A stretch of 64,000 bases of DNA from Rhizobium sp. (lineage in GTDB: Bacteria; Pseudomonadota; Alphaproteobacteria; Rhizobiales; Rhizobiaceae): NCBI GenBank assembly GCA_019739215.1, contig JAHHDR010000021.1:1-64000 (forward strand), written 5' to 3'. The stretch's first letter is position 1; each line of letters opens with the position of its first letter. Position numbers and translations under genes: made by a program. The notes beneath the pieces are model-generated. The model was not told the origin of the DNA. It did not search any database and saw only the letters and a list, made by a program, of their open reading frames with translations. Positions 42,494 through 51,322 of the stretch are shown one piece after another.

Positions 42494-43864
42494 ATGAGTT
42501 CCGCGAATACCACCAACATGTTCCTTGAGGGAAGCCTGCCGGCCCTGTTTGCCAGGACCGCCGCGCCCATCATCCTGATCATGACGACCAACGGCCTCTA
42601 TGTCGTGGCCGATGCCTATTTTCTCGGCGTCTATGGCGGCGTGGACGCGCTGTCGGCGGTGTCTCTCATCTTTCCGATGATGATGATGATGTTTGCCATC
42701 GGCACGCTCGTGTCGGGCGGGATGTCCAGCATCCTCGCCCGGCATCTCGGGGCCGGCCGGCGCGACGAGGCGCGCCAGACCTTCACGGGCGCCCATCTGA
42801 TGATGCTCGGCGTCGCAGTCGCGGTTTACCTGATCTTCTTCACCCTCGGCCGCATGGTGATTTCCGCGGGTGCTGCGGGCGCCCCCGCCGTGGCCGCCAA
42901 TGCCGAACTCTTCATGACCATCACGGTGGTGTTCGCGCCGATCGGCTATATCCTGTCCCTCAATATCGATGGTCTGCGCTGCGAGGGCCGTCTCGGCTTC
43001 ATGACGGCGCTGATGCTGTCGAGCACCCTGCTGAACATCGGCTTCAACTGGCTCTTCATGGGCGGATTCGGCTGGGGTGTCGCCGGCTCCGCCCTGGGAT
43101 CGGTTCTGGCGCAGACGATCAGCCTGCTCGTTGTCCTCGTCTTCCGATTCCGGACGCCGGGCGTCCTGAAGCTCGCCCGGCCCGCAGCGGTGAGGGAATG
43201 GCGTCAGATCCTGGCGCTCGGCCTGCCGTCGAGCTTCGGCTTCCTCGGCATTTCGCTCAATTCCGCCGCTGTGATCTCCAATATCCGAATCTGGGAAGCG
43301 GAGCACTATGTGGCCGTCATTGCCGCCTACGGCGTGGTGACCCGCCTGCTCACATTCGCCTACCTGCCGATGATGGGCGTCAGCATCGCCTTCCAGACCA
43401 TTGCCGGCAACAACTACGGAGCCCGTCTGATGGCCCGCACCAATGACAGCCTCAAGCTGGCGCTGGTCGTCTCGGCGGCCTATTGCGGCATTATCCAGGT
43501 CGTGGCGATGCTGTACGCGCCCGCGCTCGGCACCTTCTTCGCCGACGACGCCGTCATCGGCGCCGAAGTCGCGCGCATCCTGCCCTGGACAACCGCGGTC
43601 TATGTCATCTGCGGCCTGCCGGTGATCCTGTCGGGCTATTTCCAGTCGATCGGCGAGGCGGGCAAGGCCGGTATCCTCGGCCTCGGGCGAACCTACCTCT
43701 TCTCGATCCCGCTGCTCTTCGTGCTGCCCCACATCTTCGGCGAACCCGGCATATGGATGGCCGCGCCGACGGCAGACATCGCCATGATCGGCCTGATCGC
43801 CATCGTGCTCGGCATCAACGCCGTCAGGCGCGGCTGGCGCTATGGGCTGCTGCAGCCGTTGTGA
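42494..43864 (+). CDS. MATE family efflux transporter
   Basis: 12 TM-like segments; LPALFARTAAPIILIMTTNGLYVVADAYFLG; RLLTFAYLPMMGVSIAFQTIAGNNYGA. Confidence 0.92.
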   Translation: MSSANTTNMFLEGSLPALFARTAAPIILIMTTNGLYVVADAYFLGVYGGVDALSAVSLIFPMMMMMFAIGTLVSGGMSSILARHLGAGRRDEARQTFTGAHLMMLGVAVAVYLIFFTLGRMVISAGAAGAPAVAANAELFMTITVVFAPIGYILSLNIDGLRCEGRLGFMTALMLSSTLLNIGFNWLFMGGFGWGVAGSALGSVLAQTISLLVVLVFRFRTPGVLKLARPAAVREWRQILALGLPSSFGFLGISLNSAAVISNIRIWEAEHYVAVIAAYGVVTRLLTFAYLPMMGVSIAFQTIAGNNYGARLMARTNDSLKLALVVSAAYCGIIQVVAMLYAPALGTFFADDAVIGAEVARILPWTTAVYVICGLPVILSGYFQSIGEAGKAGILGLGRTYLFSIPLLFVLPHIFGEPGIWMAAPTADIAMIGLIAIVLGINAVRRGWRYGLLQPL

Positions 43865-43937
43865 CGGTCATCAGGCCGCACGTGGCAGCGCCCGACCGTG
43901 ATGCAGCGGCGTACAGTTCGGCTGGACGTTTCCTCGT

Positions 43938-44735
43938 TCACCCCTCAAGCAGCCATTCATGCTCGGGTTGATTGTGAAACTTCCAAACGCGTTTCGGGCC
44001 GGCCATGACGTTGAGATAATAGAGGTCGTAGCCGTGGATGGTGGCGCAGGGATGATAGCCCCCGGGCACCAGCGTCACGTCGCCGTCCTCGACGGCCATC
44101 GCCTCGTCGAGCGAACGGTCGTCGGTATAGACGCGCTGGAAGGCGAAGCCCTGCGGCGGATTGAGCCGGTGGTAATAGGTCTCCTCGAGGAAGCTCTCGT
44201 GCGGCAGGTTGTCCTGGTCGTGCTTGTGGGACGGATAGGACGATGTGTTGCCCGATGGCGTGATGACCTCGACGACCAGCAGCGAATGCGCCGAACCGTC
44301 GTCCTCCGGCATGATGTTGGTCACCAGCCGGGTGTTCGAGCCCTTGCCGCGCTCGAATTGCGGATAGGTGCCGGGCGGGATCAGCTTTGCCTTGTGATCG
44401 CCACCCCCAGGCGCCGAGCAGACGGCGAGTTCCAGATCGGTCGTGGCCTTGACCTGCCATTCCGACCCCGGCGCAACATAAAGCGCATGCGGTGCGCCCT
44501 CGAACGGGCTCATCCGCTCGCCGAGCACGCCCATCGCCTTTTCGTCGACGATCGTTTCGCTTTTGCCGCTGATCCAGACGAGGCAGACCTCGCGGTCATT
44601 GGTCATGGCGCTGATCCGGTCGCCGGCCTTGACCTTGTGCAGGTCAAAGCCGACATAGGTCCAGCCGGCGCTTTCCGGCGTCACATGGGTGACGCGGCCG
44701 CGGTCGCCCTTGGGTTTTACAAGCAGGTCGGGCAT
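43938..44735 (-). CDS. iolB: 5-deoxy-glucuronate isomerase
   Basis: MPDLLVKPKG...SSYPSHKHDQDN...EETYYHRLNPPQGFAFQRVYTDDRSLDEAMAVEDGDVTLVPGGYHPCATIHGYDLYYLNVMAGP. Confidence 0.95.
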   Translation of the reverse strand: MPDLLVKPKGDRGRVTHVTPESAGWTYVGFDLHKVKAGDRISAMTNDREVCLVWISGKSETIVDEKAMGVLGERMSPFEGAPHALYVAPGSEWQVKATTDLELAVCSAPGGGDHKAKLIPPGTYPQFERGKGSNTRLVTNIMPEDDGSAHSLLVVEVITPSGNTSSYPSHKHDQDNLPHESFLEETYYHRLNPPQGFAFQRVYTDDRSLDEAMAVEDGDVTLVPGGYHPCATIHGYDLYYLNVMAGPKRVWKFHNQPEHEWLLEG

Positions 44736-44756
44736 GTTTGGCTCCTCAGTCTTGGT

Positions 44757-45146
44757 TCATGAACGCAGTGGCCGTCTCACGACAAGGCCGGCAGCCAGGC
44801 CATAGATGGCGCCGAGCGCCAGGCTGGCCAGGACCCACGGTGCGCTGTAGTGCAGATGCCCCGCCAGTGCGGATGCCGTGACGGTCGTGGCGATCGTCAC
44901 CGGCCCGCCGATCAGTGGCATCAGCAGCCAGTTCGGAAAGCCGTTCGACCGTCTTAGCCACAGCCGGTCGCAGATCCAGATCACAAAGGCGGGCACGGCG
45001 AGCACCACGGCCAGCATCAGCGCCGTCGCGGTCCGGCTAAACGACCGCGAGCCGTGGGACCATCCCGTCACGCTGTCCAGAAGCACGAGCGCAACCGACA
45101 GGATTGGGACGAGAAGGGCGAGGACCAGGTCACGACGGTGCAACAT
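44757..45146 (-). CDS. Hypothetical four-TM membrane protein within the iol cluster
   Basis: 129-aa hydrophobic ORF between iolE and iolB on the same strand. Confidence 0.6.
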   Translation of the reverse strand: MLHRRDLVLALLVPILSVALVLLDSVTGWSHGSRSFSRTATALMLAVVLAVPAFVIWICDRLWLRRSNGFPNWLLMPLIGGPVTIATTVTASALAGHLHYSAPWVLASLALGAIYGLAAGLVVRRPLRS

Positions 45147-45180
45147 ATTCTGCCTTGATGCTCGAGATCGATGTTTCTTG

Positions 45181-46098
45181 TTACCCCTTCGGAAACCCTT
45201 CGGTCTCCACCCTATACCCGGCCGCCGTCATCACCCGCATCAGTTCCTTGTGCCCGATCTCCGCCATCCTGGCGGGCGGTGCCTTGCGCGGATCCTGTTC
45301 GGCTTCCACGACGAACCAGCCCTCATAGCCATGATCGGCGAACCGCTTGACGATCGCGCCGAAATCGAGCGATCCGTCGCCCGGCACGGTGAAGGCGCCG
45401 AGCGCCACGGCGTCGAGGAACGACTGCTTCGAACGGTCGAGCCCATCGACGACGGCCTTGCGGATATCCTTCACATGCACATGGTTGATGCGCGCATGGT
45501 GGTTGTCGATGGCGCGCAGCACATCGCCGCCGGCAAAGGCCAGGTGGCCGGCATCGAGCAGCAGCGGAATACCTTCGCCCGAATTCTTCATGAAGGCGTC
45601 GAGTTCCGGCTCGGTTTCGACCACGGCTGCCATGTGGTGATGATAGGACAGCGGCATGCCCTGTTCCGCGCACCATTCGCCGAACTGGGTCACCTTCCTG
45701 GCATAGGCCTTCATCTCGTCGTCGCCGAGCTTCGGCTTGGTGGCAAGCGGCTTGGAGCGGTCGCCCTGGATCGACCGGCCGACTTCGCCATAGACGATGC
45801 AGGGCGCATTGACCGCCTTGAACAGCGCGATCATGGGAGCGATGCGATCCTTGTTGGCCGCAAGCTCCTCATCGACCAGCGTGCCGGAGAACCAGCCGCC
45901 GCAGAGCGTCACGTCAGCCGCGCGCAGGATCGGCAGCATTTCTTCCGGATTGCTGGGAAAACGGCGCCCCTGTTCCATGCCGGTGAAGCCGGCCGTACGC
46001 GACTGGCGCAGGCATTCTTCCAGCGACACGTCGTCCGAAAGTTCGGGAAGGTCGTCGTTCCACCATGCGATGGGCGACATGCCGAGTTTGGCTTTCAT
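45181..46098 (-). CDS. iolE: Myo-inosose-2 dehydratase
   Basis: KLGMSPIAWWNDDLPELSDDVSLEECLRQSRTAGFTGMEQGRRFP; TIM-barrel; neighbours iolD. Confidence 0.94.
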   Translation of the reverse strand: MKAKLGMSPIAWWNDDLPELSDDVSLEECLRQSRTAGFTGMEQGRRFPSNPEEMLPILRAADVTLCGGWFSGTLVDEELAANKDRIAPMIALFKAVNAPCIVYGEVGRSIQGDRSKPLATKPKLGDDEMKAYARKVTQFGEWCAEQGMPLSYHHHMAAVVETEPELDAFMKNSGEGIPLLLDAGHLAFAGGDVLRAIDNHHARINHVHVKDIRKAVVDGLDRSKQSFLDAVALGAFTVPGDGSLDFGAIVKRFADHGYEGWFVVEAEQDPRKAPPARMAEIGHKELMRVMTAAGYRVETEGFPKG

Positions 46099-46170
46099 TC
46101 TCAATGCTCCTTGCGGCGTCGAGGGAAGGCCGGGATACGCGCTTCCGACGACATCAATATGATCCTGGTT

Positions 46171-48021
46171 CTATCCGATGCTCTGGGAAGCGAGTGCCTT
46201 CACATAGGCCTCGCGTGCCTTGTTGACACTCTCGCGCGGGCTGACTTCCGGCACCGCGACATCCCACCAGTGGCCGCCTTCGTCCGTGGTGATCAGCGGA
46301 TCGGTGTCGATGACGATGACGGTCGTCCGGCCATTGTCGCGTGTGTCCTTGAGTGCCTGTTCCAACTCGGCGATCGAGGCGGCCTTGATCGCCACCGCGC
46401 CCATCGATTCCGCGTGCTTGCGGAAATCGATGTCCGGCATCACCTCGTGATGGGCGTCCTTCAGCAGGTTGTTGAAGTTCGCGCCACCGGTGGCCATCTG
46501 CAGCCGGTTGATGCAGCCGAAGCCGCGATTGTCGAGCAGGACGACGGTGATCTTCTTGCCGAGCATGACCGAGGTCGAGAGCTCCGAATTCATCATCATG
46601 TAGGAGCCGTCGCCGAGCATGACGACGACATCGGCATCCGGCCGCGCCATCTTGACGCCCAGCCCGCCGGCAATCTCGTAGCCCATGCAGGAAAAGCCGT
46701 ATTCCATGTGATAGCTGCCCGGGGAGGTCGCCGGCCACAGCTTGTGCAACTCGCCCGGCAGGCCACCCGAGGCGCAGAGCAGCACGGTGTTCTCACCCGA
46801 GTGCTGGCGGGCGGTGGCACCGATGACATGGGCATCCGAGGGCAGGGCGATATTGGTCGCCGCCATCGCCTTGTCAGCCGCCTTCATCCACTCTGCCTTC
46901 ACGGCTGTCGCCTTGTCCCGGAGCGCCTTCGGCGCGCTCCAGTCACCCAGCGCCGCCGACATCGCCTCCAGCGTCACCTTTGCATCGGCGACGACCGTCA
47001 GCGCATTGTGCTTGGCGGCGTCGAAGCTCGCGGTATTGATGCCGATGAACTTGACCCCGGGGTCCTTGAAGATCGCCCAGGAGCCGGTGGTGAAATCCTG
47101 GAGCCGGGTGCCGACAGCGACGATGACATCGGCCTCTTCAGTCAGCGCATTGGCGGCAGACGTGCCGGTGACACCGACCGAGCCCATGGCCAGCGGATGG
47201 CGTTCGTCGATCGATGATTTGCCGGCCTGGGTCACGACGACCGGAATGCCGTGCTTTTCGGCAAACGCCGTCAATACTTTTGTCGCGAGCGAGTAAAGGG
47301 TGCCGCCGCCCGAGATGATGACCGGTTTGGTGGACGCCTTGAGTGTTGCAATCGCGGCGGCCAGTTCGTTCTCATCCGGCTGAGGCCGGCGGAACGACCA
47401 GACTTTCTCTTCGAAGAAGCTCTCGGGATAGTCGAAGGCCTCGGCCTGCACGTCCTGGCAGAGCGACAGGCAGACCGGGCCGCAATCGACCGGATCGGTC
47501 ATGACCTGCATGGCGCGGCGAAGCGCCGAGATGATCTGCTCGGGCCGGGTTATGCGATCGAAATAGCGGGTCACCGGACGGAAGGCGTCATTGGCGGTGA
47601 GCGTGCCGTCCTGAAAACTCTCGATCTGCTGCAGCACCGGGTCGGGCGCCCGGTTGGCGAAGACGTCGCCGGGTAGGAACAGCACGGGCAGGCGGTTCAC
47701 ATGGGCGACGCCAGCGGCGGTCACCATGTTGAGCGCGCCGGGGCCGATCGAGGTCGTCACCGCCATGAAGCGCTGGCGGAAGCTCGCCTTGGCATAGGCG
47801 ATGGCGGCATGCGCCATGCCCTGCTCGTTGTGCGCGCGATAGGTCGGCAATTCGTCGCGCACCTGATAGAGCGCCTCGCCCATGCCTGCGACATTGCCAT
47901 GGCCGAAGATCGCCCAGACGCCGCCAAAGATCGGCACTTTCTGCCCACCGACAACCGTCATCTGGTTCTTCAGGAAATGCACGACGGCCTGCGCCATCGT
48001 TAGCCGGATCGTCTTCGCCAT
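46171..48021 (-). CDS. iolD: 3D-(3,5/4)-trihydroxycyclohexane-1,2-dione acylhydrolase (decyclizing)
   Basis: ThDP-enzyme fold; GGVWAIFGHGNVAGMGEAL; GDGSYMMMNSELSTSVMLGKKITVVLLDNRGFGCINRLQ. Confidence 0.95.
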   Translation of the reverse strand: MAKTIRLTMAQAVVHFLKNQMTVVGGQKVPIFGGVWAIFGHGNVAGMGEALYQVRDELPTYRAHNEQGMAHAAIAYAKASFRQRFMAVTTSIGPGALNMVTAAGVAHVNRLPVLFLPGDVFANRAPDPVLQQIESFQDGTLTANDAFRPVTRYFDRITRPEQIISALRRAMQVMTDPVDCGPVCLSLCQDVQAEAFDYPESFFEEKVWSFRRPQPDENELAAAIATLKASTKPVIISGGGTLYSLATKVLTAFAEKHGIPVVVTQAGKSSIDERHPLAMGSVGVTGTSAANALTEEADVIVAVGTRLQDFTTGSWAIFKDPGVKFIGINTASFDAAKHNALTVVADAKVTLEAMSAALGDWSAPKALRDKATAVKAEWMKAADKAMAATNIALPSDAHVIGATARQHSGENTVLLCASGGLPGELHKLWPATSPGSYHMEYGFSCMGYEIAGGLGVKMARPDADVVVMLGDGSYMMMNSELSTSVMLGKKITVVLLDNRGFGCINRLQMATGGANFNNLLKDAHHEVMPDIDFRKHAESMGAVAIKAASIAELEQALKDTRDNGRTTVIVIDTDPLITTDEGGHWWDVAVPEVSPRESVNKAREAYVKALASQSIG

Positions 48022-48080
48022 CTCGTTCCTCCCGCTTGTGTGGATCGCGGTCCAAATAGTCTTCTATCCGAGGGAATTCA

Positions 48081-48282
48081 CCCCTCACCAACTTCAGCCA
48101 GGCGATCGGCTACGCCTCTCGCGGCTTTCGTATCCTCTCCCACAAGGGGAGAGGTAAAATCTGCTGCACCGCCTTGCCGCAAGTGGGGGCAGCGCTTGTG
48201 GCACTCTACCTCTCCCCTTGTGGGAGAGGATAGCAAGCCCGTCTGAGCCAAAGGCGAAGACTTGGGCGCACTTGGTGAGGGG
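48081..48282. mobile_element. RIME/MITE-like intergenic palindromic element between iolC and iolD
   Basis: 11-bp terminal inverted repeats cccctcaccaa/ttggtgagggg. Internal perfect 26-bp inverted repeat tatcctctcccacaaggggagaggta (48131-48156) / its reverse complement (48207-48232). No coding content. Confidence 0.75.
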
Positions 48283-48303
48283 TAATCCCACACCCCAAAG
48301 CCC

Positions 48304-50226
48304 TCACAACCCCCGCGTCCTCAGCCATGCCTTCGTCAATGCCTCGAACCGCCCCGCCATATCCGCGATCGCCGCCTCGTCATTCATCTGCCCCGAAAGC
48401 CACTGCCGGGCCGCATGCGCAAAGATCGTCCGCCCCACCGCAAAGCCCTTCACCGAAGGCGCCACCGTCGTTGCTGCAAAGGCTTTTTCCAGCTCGTCCG
48501 CCGGCGCTTCCAGCCCCAGCAGCACGATGCCGCGGCAATATTCGTCATTGTCGGCGATCACCGCCTCGATGTTCTTCCATGCCTGGGCCGAATGCTGCGG
48601 CTCAAGCTTCCACCAGTCCGGCTTGATGCCGAGGTCGTACATCTCCTGAAGTGCCCGCGCGATCGTGTCGTCATCCAGCCTGCCATGCTTGCCGGCGATG
48701 ATCTCGACCAGCAACTCGCGGCCGACGCGACGGGCGGCTTCGAACAGGGTGCGGATCTTCTGGCTCTGTTCCTTCTTCAGATGATCGGGATCATCGGGAT
48801 GATAGAAGCTGAGGCACTTGATGCAATGGTCGACCGGCCATTCCACCAGCTGCGAGCCGATGTCCTGGCTGAACTCGAAGCGCAGAGGCCGCGAGCCCGG
48901 CAGCTCGACGGGCCGGCCGATCCAGGAAAAGCCCTTCTTGGCGGCATCGAAGAATGCCTCGCGGCCAAACCGCTCGTCGATCAGCATGCCGTAGCCCTCT
49001 CGGCCTTGGCTGACGCGGGCGGCGGCGGCGACGGCAAGGCGCTTGAAGGCGTTGATCCTCGAATGCGGCACCTGCAGTTCGTCGGCGATGTCGGTCAGTT
49101 GCGAGCGATGGTCGATGGCGAGCGCCATCAGCAGCGGGATCTCGCCACGCCGGTTGGTCGCCCAATGGATATGGTTGATCGCCTCGTCCTTGCGCAGCGC
49201 CCGGAACTTGCTGCCATGCTTGAGGAAATAGGTCATTTCCTCCCAGGTCGGATATTCCGGCGCGCAGAGCAGGCGGGACACCGCGAAGGCGCCGCAGGCA
49301 TTGGCCCAGGTGGCGGAGGTCTCATGCGGCTCGCCCTTCAACCATCCGCGCAGGAATCCCGACATGAAGGCATCGCCGGCGCCCAGCACATTATAGACTT
49401 CGATCGGAAAGCCCTGGCCGATGATGCCGTCTTCGAGATCGTCGCTGATAGGACCGTCATAGACGATGCAGCCCATGGCGCCGCGCTTGAGCACGATCGT
49501 CGCCGGCGTGACCGCGCGGATCGCCTTGAGCGATGCCAGCACATTGTCGGCGCCCGAGGCGATCATAATCTCTTCCTCGGTGCCGACGATCAGGTCGCAG
49601 TCCGGCAGCACCGATTTCATCAGCGCCGAGACGCGATCGGACTTCACGTAGCGTTCAAATCCCTCGGCGTGGCCGGCGAGGCCCCAGAGGTTCGGGCGGT
49701 AGTCGATGTCGAAGATCACCTTGCCGCCATTGGCCTTGGCGAGGCGGATCGCCTTGCGCTGGGCGGCCTCGGTGTTGGGCCGGGAAAAATGCGTGCCGGA
49801 GACGAGAACTGACGCCGAGGACGCGATGAAGTCCTCGTCGACATCGTCTTCCTCCAGCGCCATGTCGGCGCAATCGGTGCGCACGAAGATCATCGGCGAC
49901 ACGCCCTCGGATTCCACCGACAGCAGCACCAGCGCCGTTAGCCGCTCCTTGTCTGTGACGATGCCCGATGTGGCGACACCTTCGCGGTCGAGCTGTTCGC
50001 GGATGAAGTGCCCCATCTGCTCGTCGCCGACGCGGGTGATCAATGCCGAGCGCAGGCCGAGCCTCGCCGTGCCGACGGAGATGTTGGTCGGGCAACCGCC
50101 GACCGACTTGGCGAAGGTGGCGATGTCTTCCAAGCGTGAGCCGCTCTGCTGGCCATAGAGGTCGACGGAGGAGCGGCCGATGGCGATCACATCAAGCGTT
50201 CGTTCCGCCGTGCCTGTGCTGGCCAT
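48304..50226 (-). CDS. iolC: Bifunctional 5-dehydro-2-deoxygluconokinase with C-terminal DUF2090-type aldolase-like domain
   Basis: PfkB kinase motifs (GGCPTNISVGTARLG, NVLGAGDAFMSGFLRGWL). C-terminal extension MALAIDHRSQL...PDWWKLEP. Confidence 0.93.
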   Translation of the reverse strand: MASTGTAERTLDVIAIGRSSVDLYGQQSGSRLEDIATFAKSVGGCPTNISVGTARLGLRSALITRVGDEQMGHFIREQLDREGVATSGIVTDKERLTALVLLSVESEGVSPMIFVRTDCADMALEEDDVDEDFIASSASVLVSGTHFSRPNTEAAQRKAIRLAKANGGKVIFDIDYRPNLWGLAGHAEGFERYVKSDRVSALMKSVLPDCDLIVGTEEEIMIASGADNVLASLKAIRAVTPATIVLKRGAMGCIVYDGPISDDLEDGIIGQGFPIEVYNVLGAGDAFMSGFLRGWLKGEPHETSATWANACGAFAVSRLLCAPEYPTWEEMTYFLKHGSKFRALRKDEAINHIHWATNRRGEIPLLMALAIDHRSQLTDIADELQVPHSRINAFKRLAVAAAARVSQGREGYGMLIDERFGREAFFDAAKKGFSWIGRPVELPGSRPLRFEFSQDIGSQLVEWPVDHCIKCLSFYHPDDPDHLKKEQSQKIRTLFEAARRVGRELLVEIIAGKHGRLDDDTIARALQEMYDLGIKPDWWKLEPQHSAQAWKNIEAVIADNDEYCRGIVLLGLEAPADELEKAFAATTVAPSVKGFAVGRTIFAHAARQWLSGQMNDEAAIADMAGRFEALTKAWLRTRGL

Positions 50227-50265
50227 GATTTCCTCCACCGCATCATAATCTTATTGATGAGTTAT

Positions 50266-50279
50266 GAAACATAAATTCC
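50266..50279. promoter_or_regulatory. Near-match IolR-type operator upstream of iolC
   Basis: GAAA-CATAAA-TTCC: one mismatch to GGAA-N6-TTCC, about 40 bp upstream of the iolC start. Confidence 0.4.
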
Positions 50280-50306
50280 ATATCTCTGTCAAATAGAATT
50301 TTTGTT

Positions 50307-51200
50307 TCATTGCGATTTGTCCGTTCCGCCCTTGATGGCATGTCGGCGCTTTTCGGCGATAGCCACAGGCAGCGCCATCGCCAATGCCATGGATGCCGAG
50401 ATCGATCGAAATCCGGAATAGTCCGACTCCGCCACCTCAAACCACACGGAGGAGTGACTGGTCAGTGGCGAGAACACCGAGTCCGTGATCGAGACCAGGG
50501 GCACGCCACGCCTTGCAAAGGCCTCCGCATAAGTAACGCTTTCGGCGGCGTAGGGTGAGAAGGACACCGCAAACGCGGCATCGCGCGGGGTTGCAAACTG
50601 CGACATTTCCGGTTCGACCCCGTTGGGCGAGGCGACCATCATGTAGCGTATGCCGAGCTTGCCGAACGCATAGGCCATGTGGGCTGTCAGCGGATAAGCG
50701 CGGCGCTTGGCGATGAGATAGATCGTGTCTGCACTGGAGAGCAGTTCGACGGCGCGCGCGAACTGGCCCGGATCGACCGTTGCGGCGAGCCGGTTGATCG
50801 ATTGGGACGCGGCGTTGAGGAATCCGCGCAGGACCTCGGTTTCCTCGACATGCCCGCCGTCCTTCTCAAGGCTTTCGAGCCGTTCCTCGTAGGAGAGGTG
50901 CTTTTCCCTGAGCCGGCTGCGGAAAATGCTCTGGAGATCGGAGAAGCCCTCGTAGCCCAGATGGCGCGCCAGTCGCACCAGCGTCGAGGGTTGCACCTCG
51001 GCGGCTGTGGCAATGCTGGCGGCGGTGCCGAAGGCCACTTCGTCCGGATGGCTCAGCGAATAAGCCGCCACCTGCGCAAGCCGTTTCGGCAACTGGTCCT
51101 TCATGGCGACCATCAAGGCCCGCAGGCTTTCAAAATCACGAGGCGGTGTATCACCTCTTTCCGCCTCGTCCATCATGTCCTCCCATGTCAATGTTGCCAT
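50307..51200 (-). CDS. iolR: MurR/RpiR family transcriptional regulator IolR
   Basis: N-terminal HTH (VAAYSLSHPDEVAFGTAASIATAAEVQPSTLVRLARHLGYEGFSDLQSIFR) plus SIS domain; adjacent to iolC. Confidence 0.9.
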   Translation of the reverse strand: MATLTWEDMMDEAERGDTPPRDFESLRALMVAMKDQLPKRLAQVAAYSLSHPDEVAFGTAASIATAAEVQPSTLVRLARHLGYEGFSDLQSIFRSRLREKHLSYEERLESLEKDGGHVEETEVLRGFLNAASQSINRLAATVDPGQFARAVELLSSADTIYLIAKRRAYPLTAHMAYAFGKLGIRYMMVASPNGVEPEMSQFATPRDAAFAVSFSPYAAESVTYAEAFARRGVPLVSITDSVFSPLTSHSSVWFEVAESDYSGFRSISASMALAMALPVAIAEKRRHAIKGGTDKSQ

Positions 51201-51208
51201 GCCGTGGC

Positions 51209-51222
51209 GGAATGTTCATTCC
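51209..51222. promoter_or_regulatory. Perfect palindromic IolR-type operator GGAATGTTCATTCC
   Basis: Exact GGAA-N6-TTCC in the iolR/oxidoreductase intergenic region. Related sites at 51257-51270 (GGAATGATATTTCT) and 51291-51304 (GGAGTATTCATTCC). Confidence 0.65.
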
Positions 51223-51322
51223 ATTTCTATCGCAATGCCCGGCACCTGTCATCAGAGGAATGATATTTCTGTTCTCATTTGAGCGGTCATGGAGTATTCA
51301 TTCCACAAACAGGGAGGGTGGC

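Noticed and set aside
44878-47217. 779-aa plus-strand ORF across iolE/iolD
   Set aside because: Antisense to two strongly supported iol genes; no recognisable domain.
48081-48282. CRISPR-like repeat
   Set aside because: Only inverted copies of one sequence, no regularly spaced direct repeats or spacers.
48040-48293. Short ORFs (68-71 aa) on both strands within the palindromic element
   Set aside because: They arise from the inverted repeats and mirror each other; no independent coding evidence.
48415-49812. 465-aa plus-strand ORF opposite iolC
   Set aside because: Antisense shadow of iolC.
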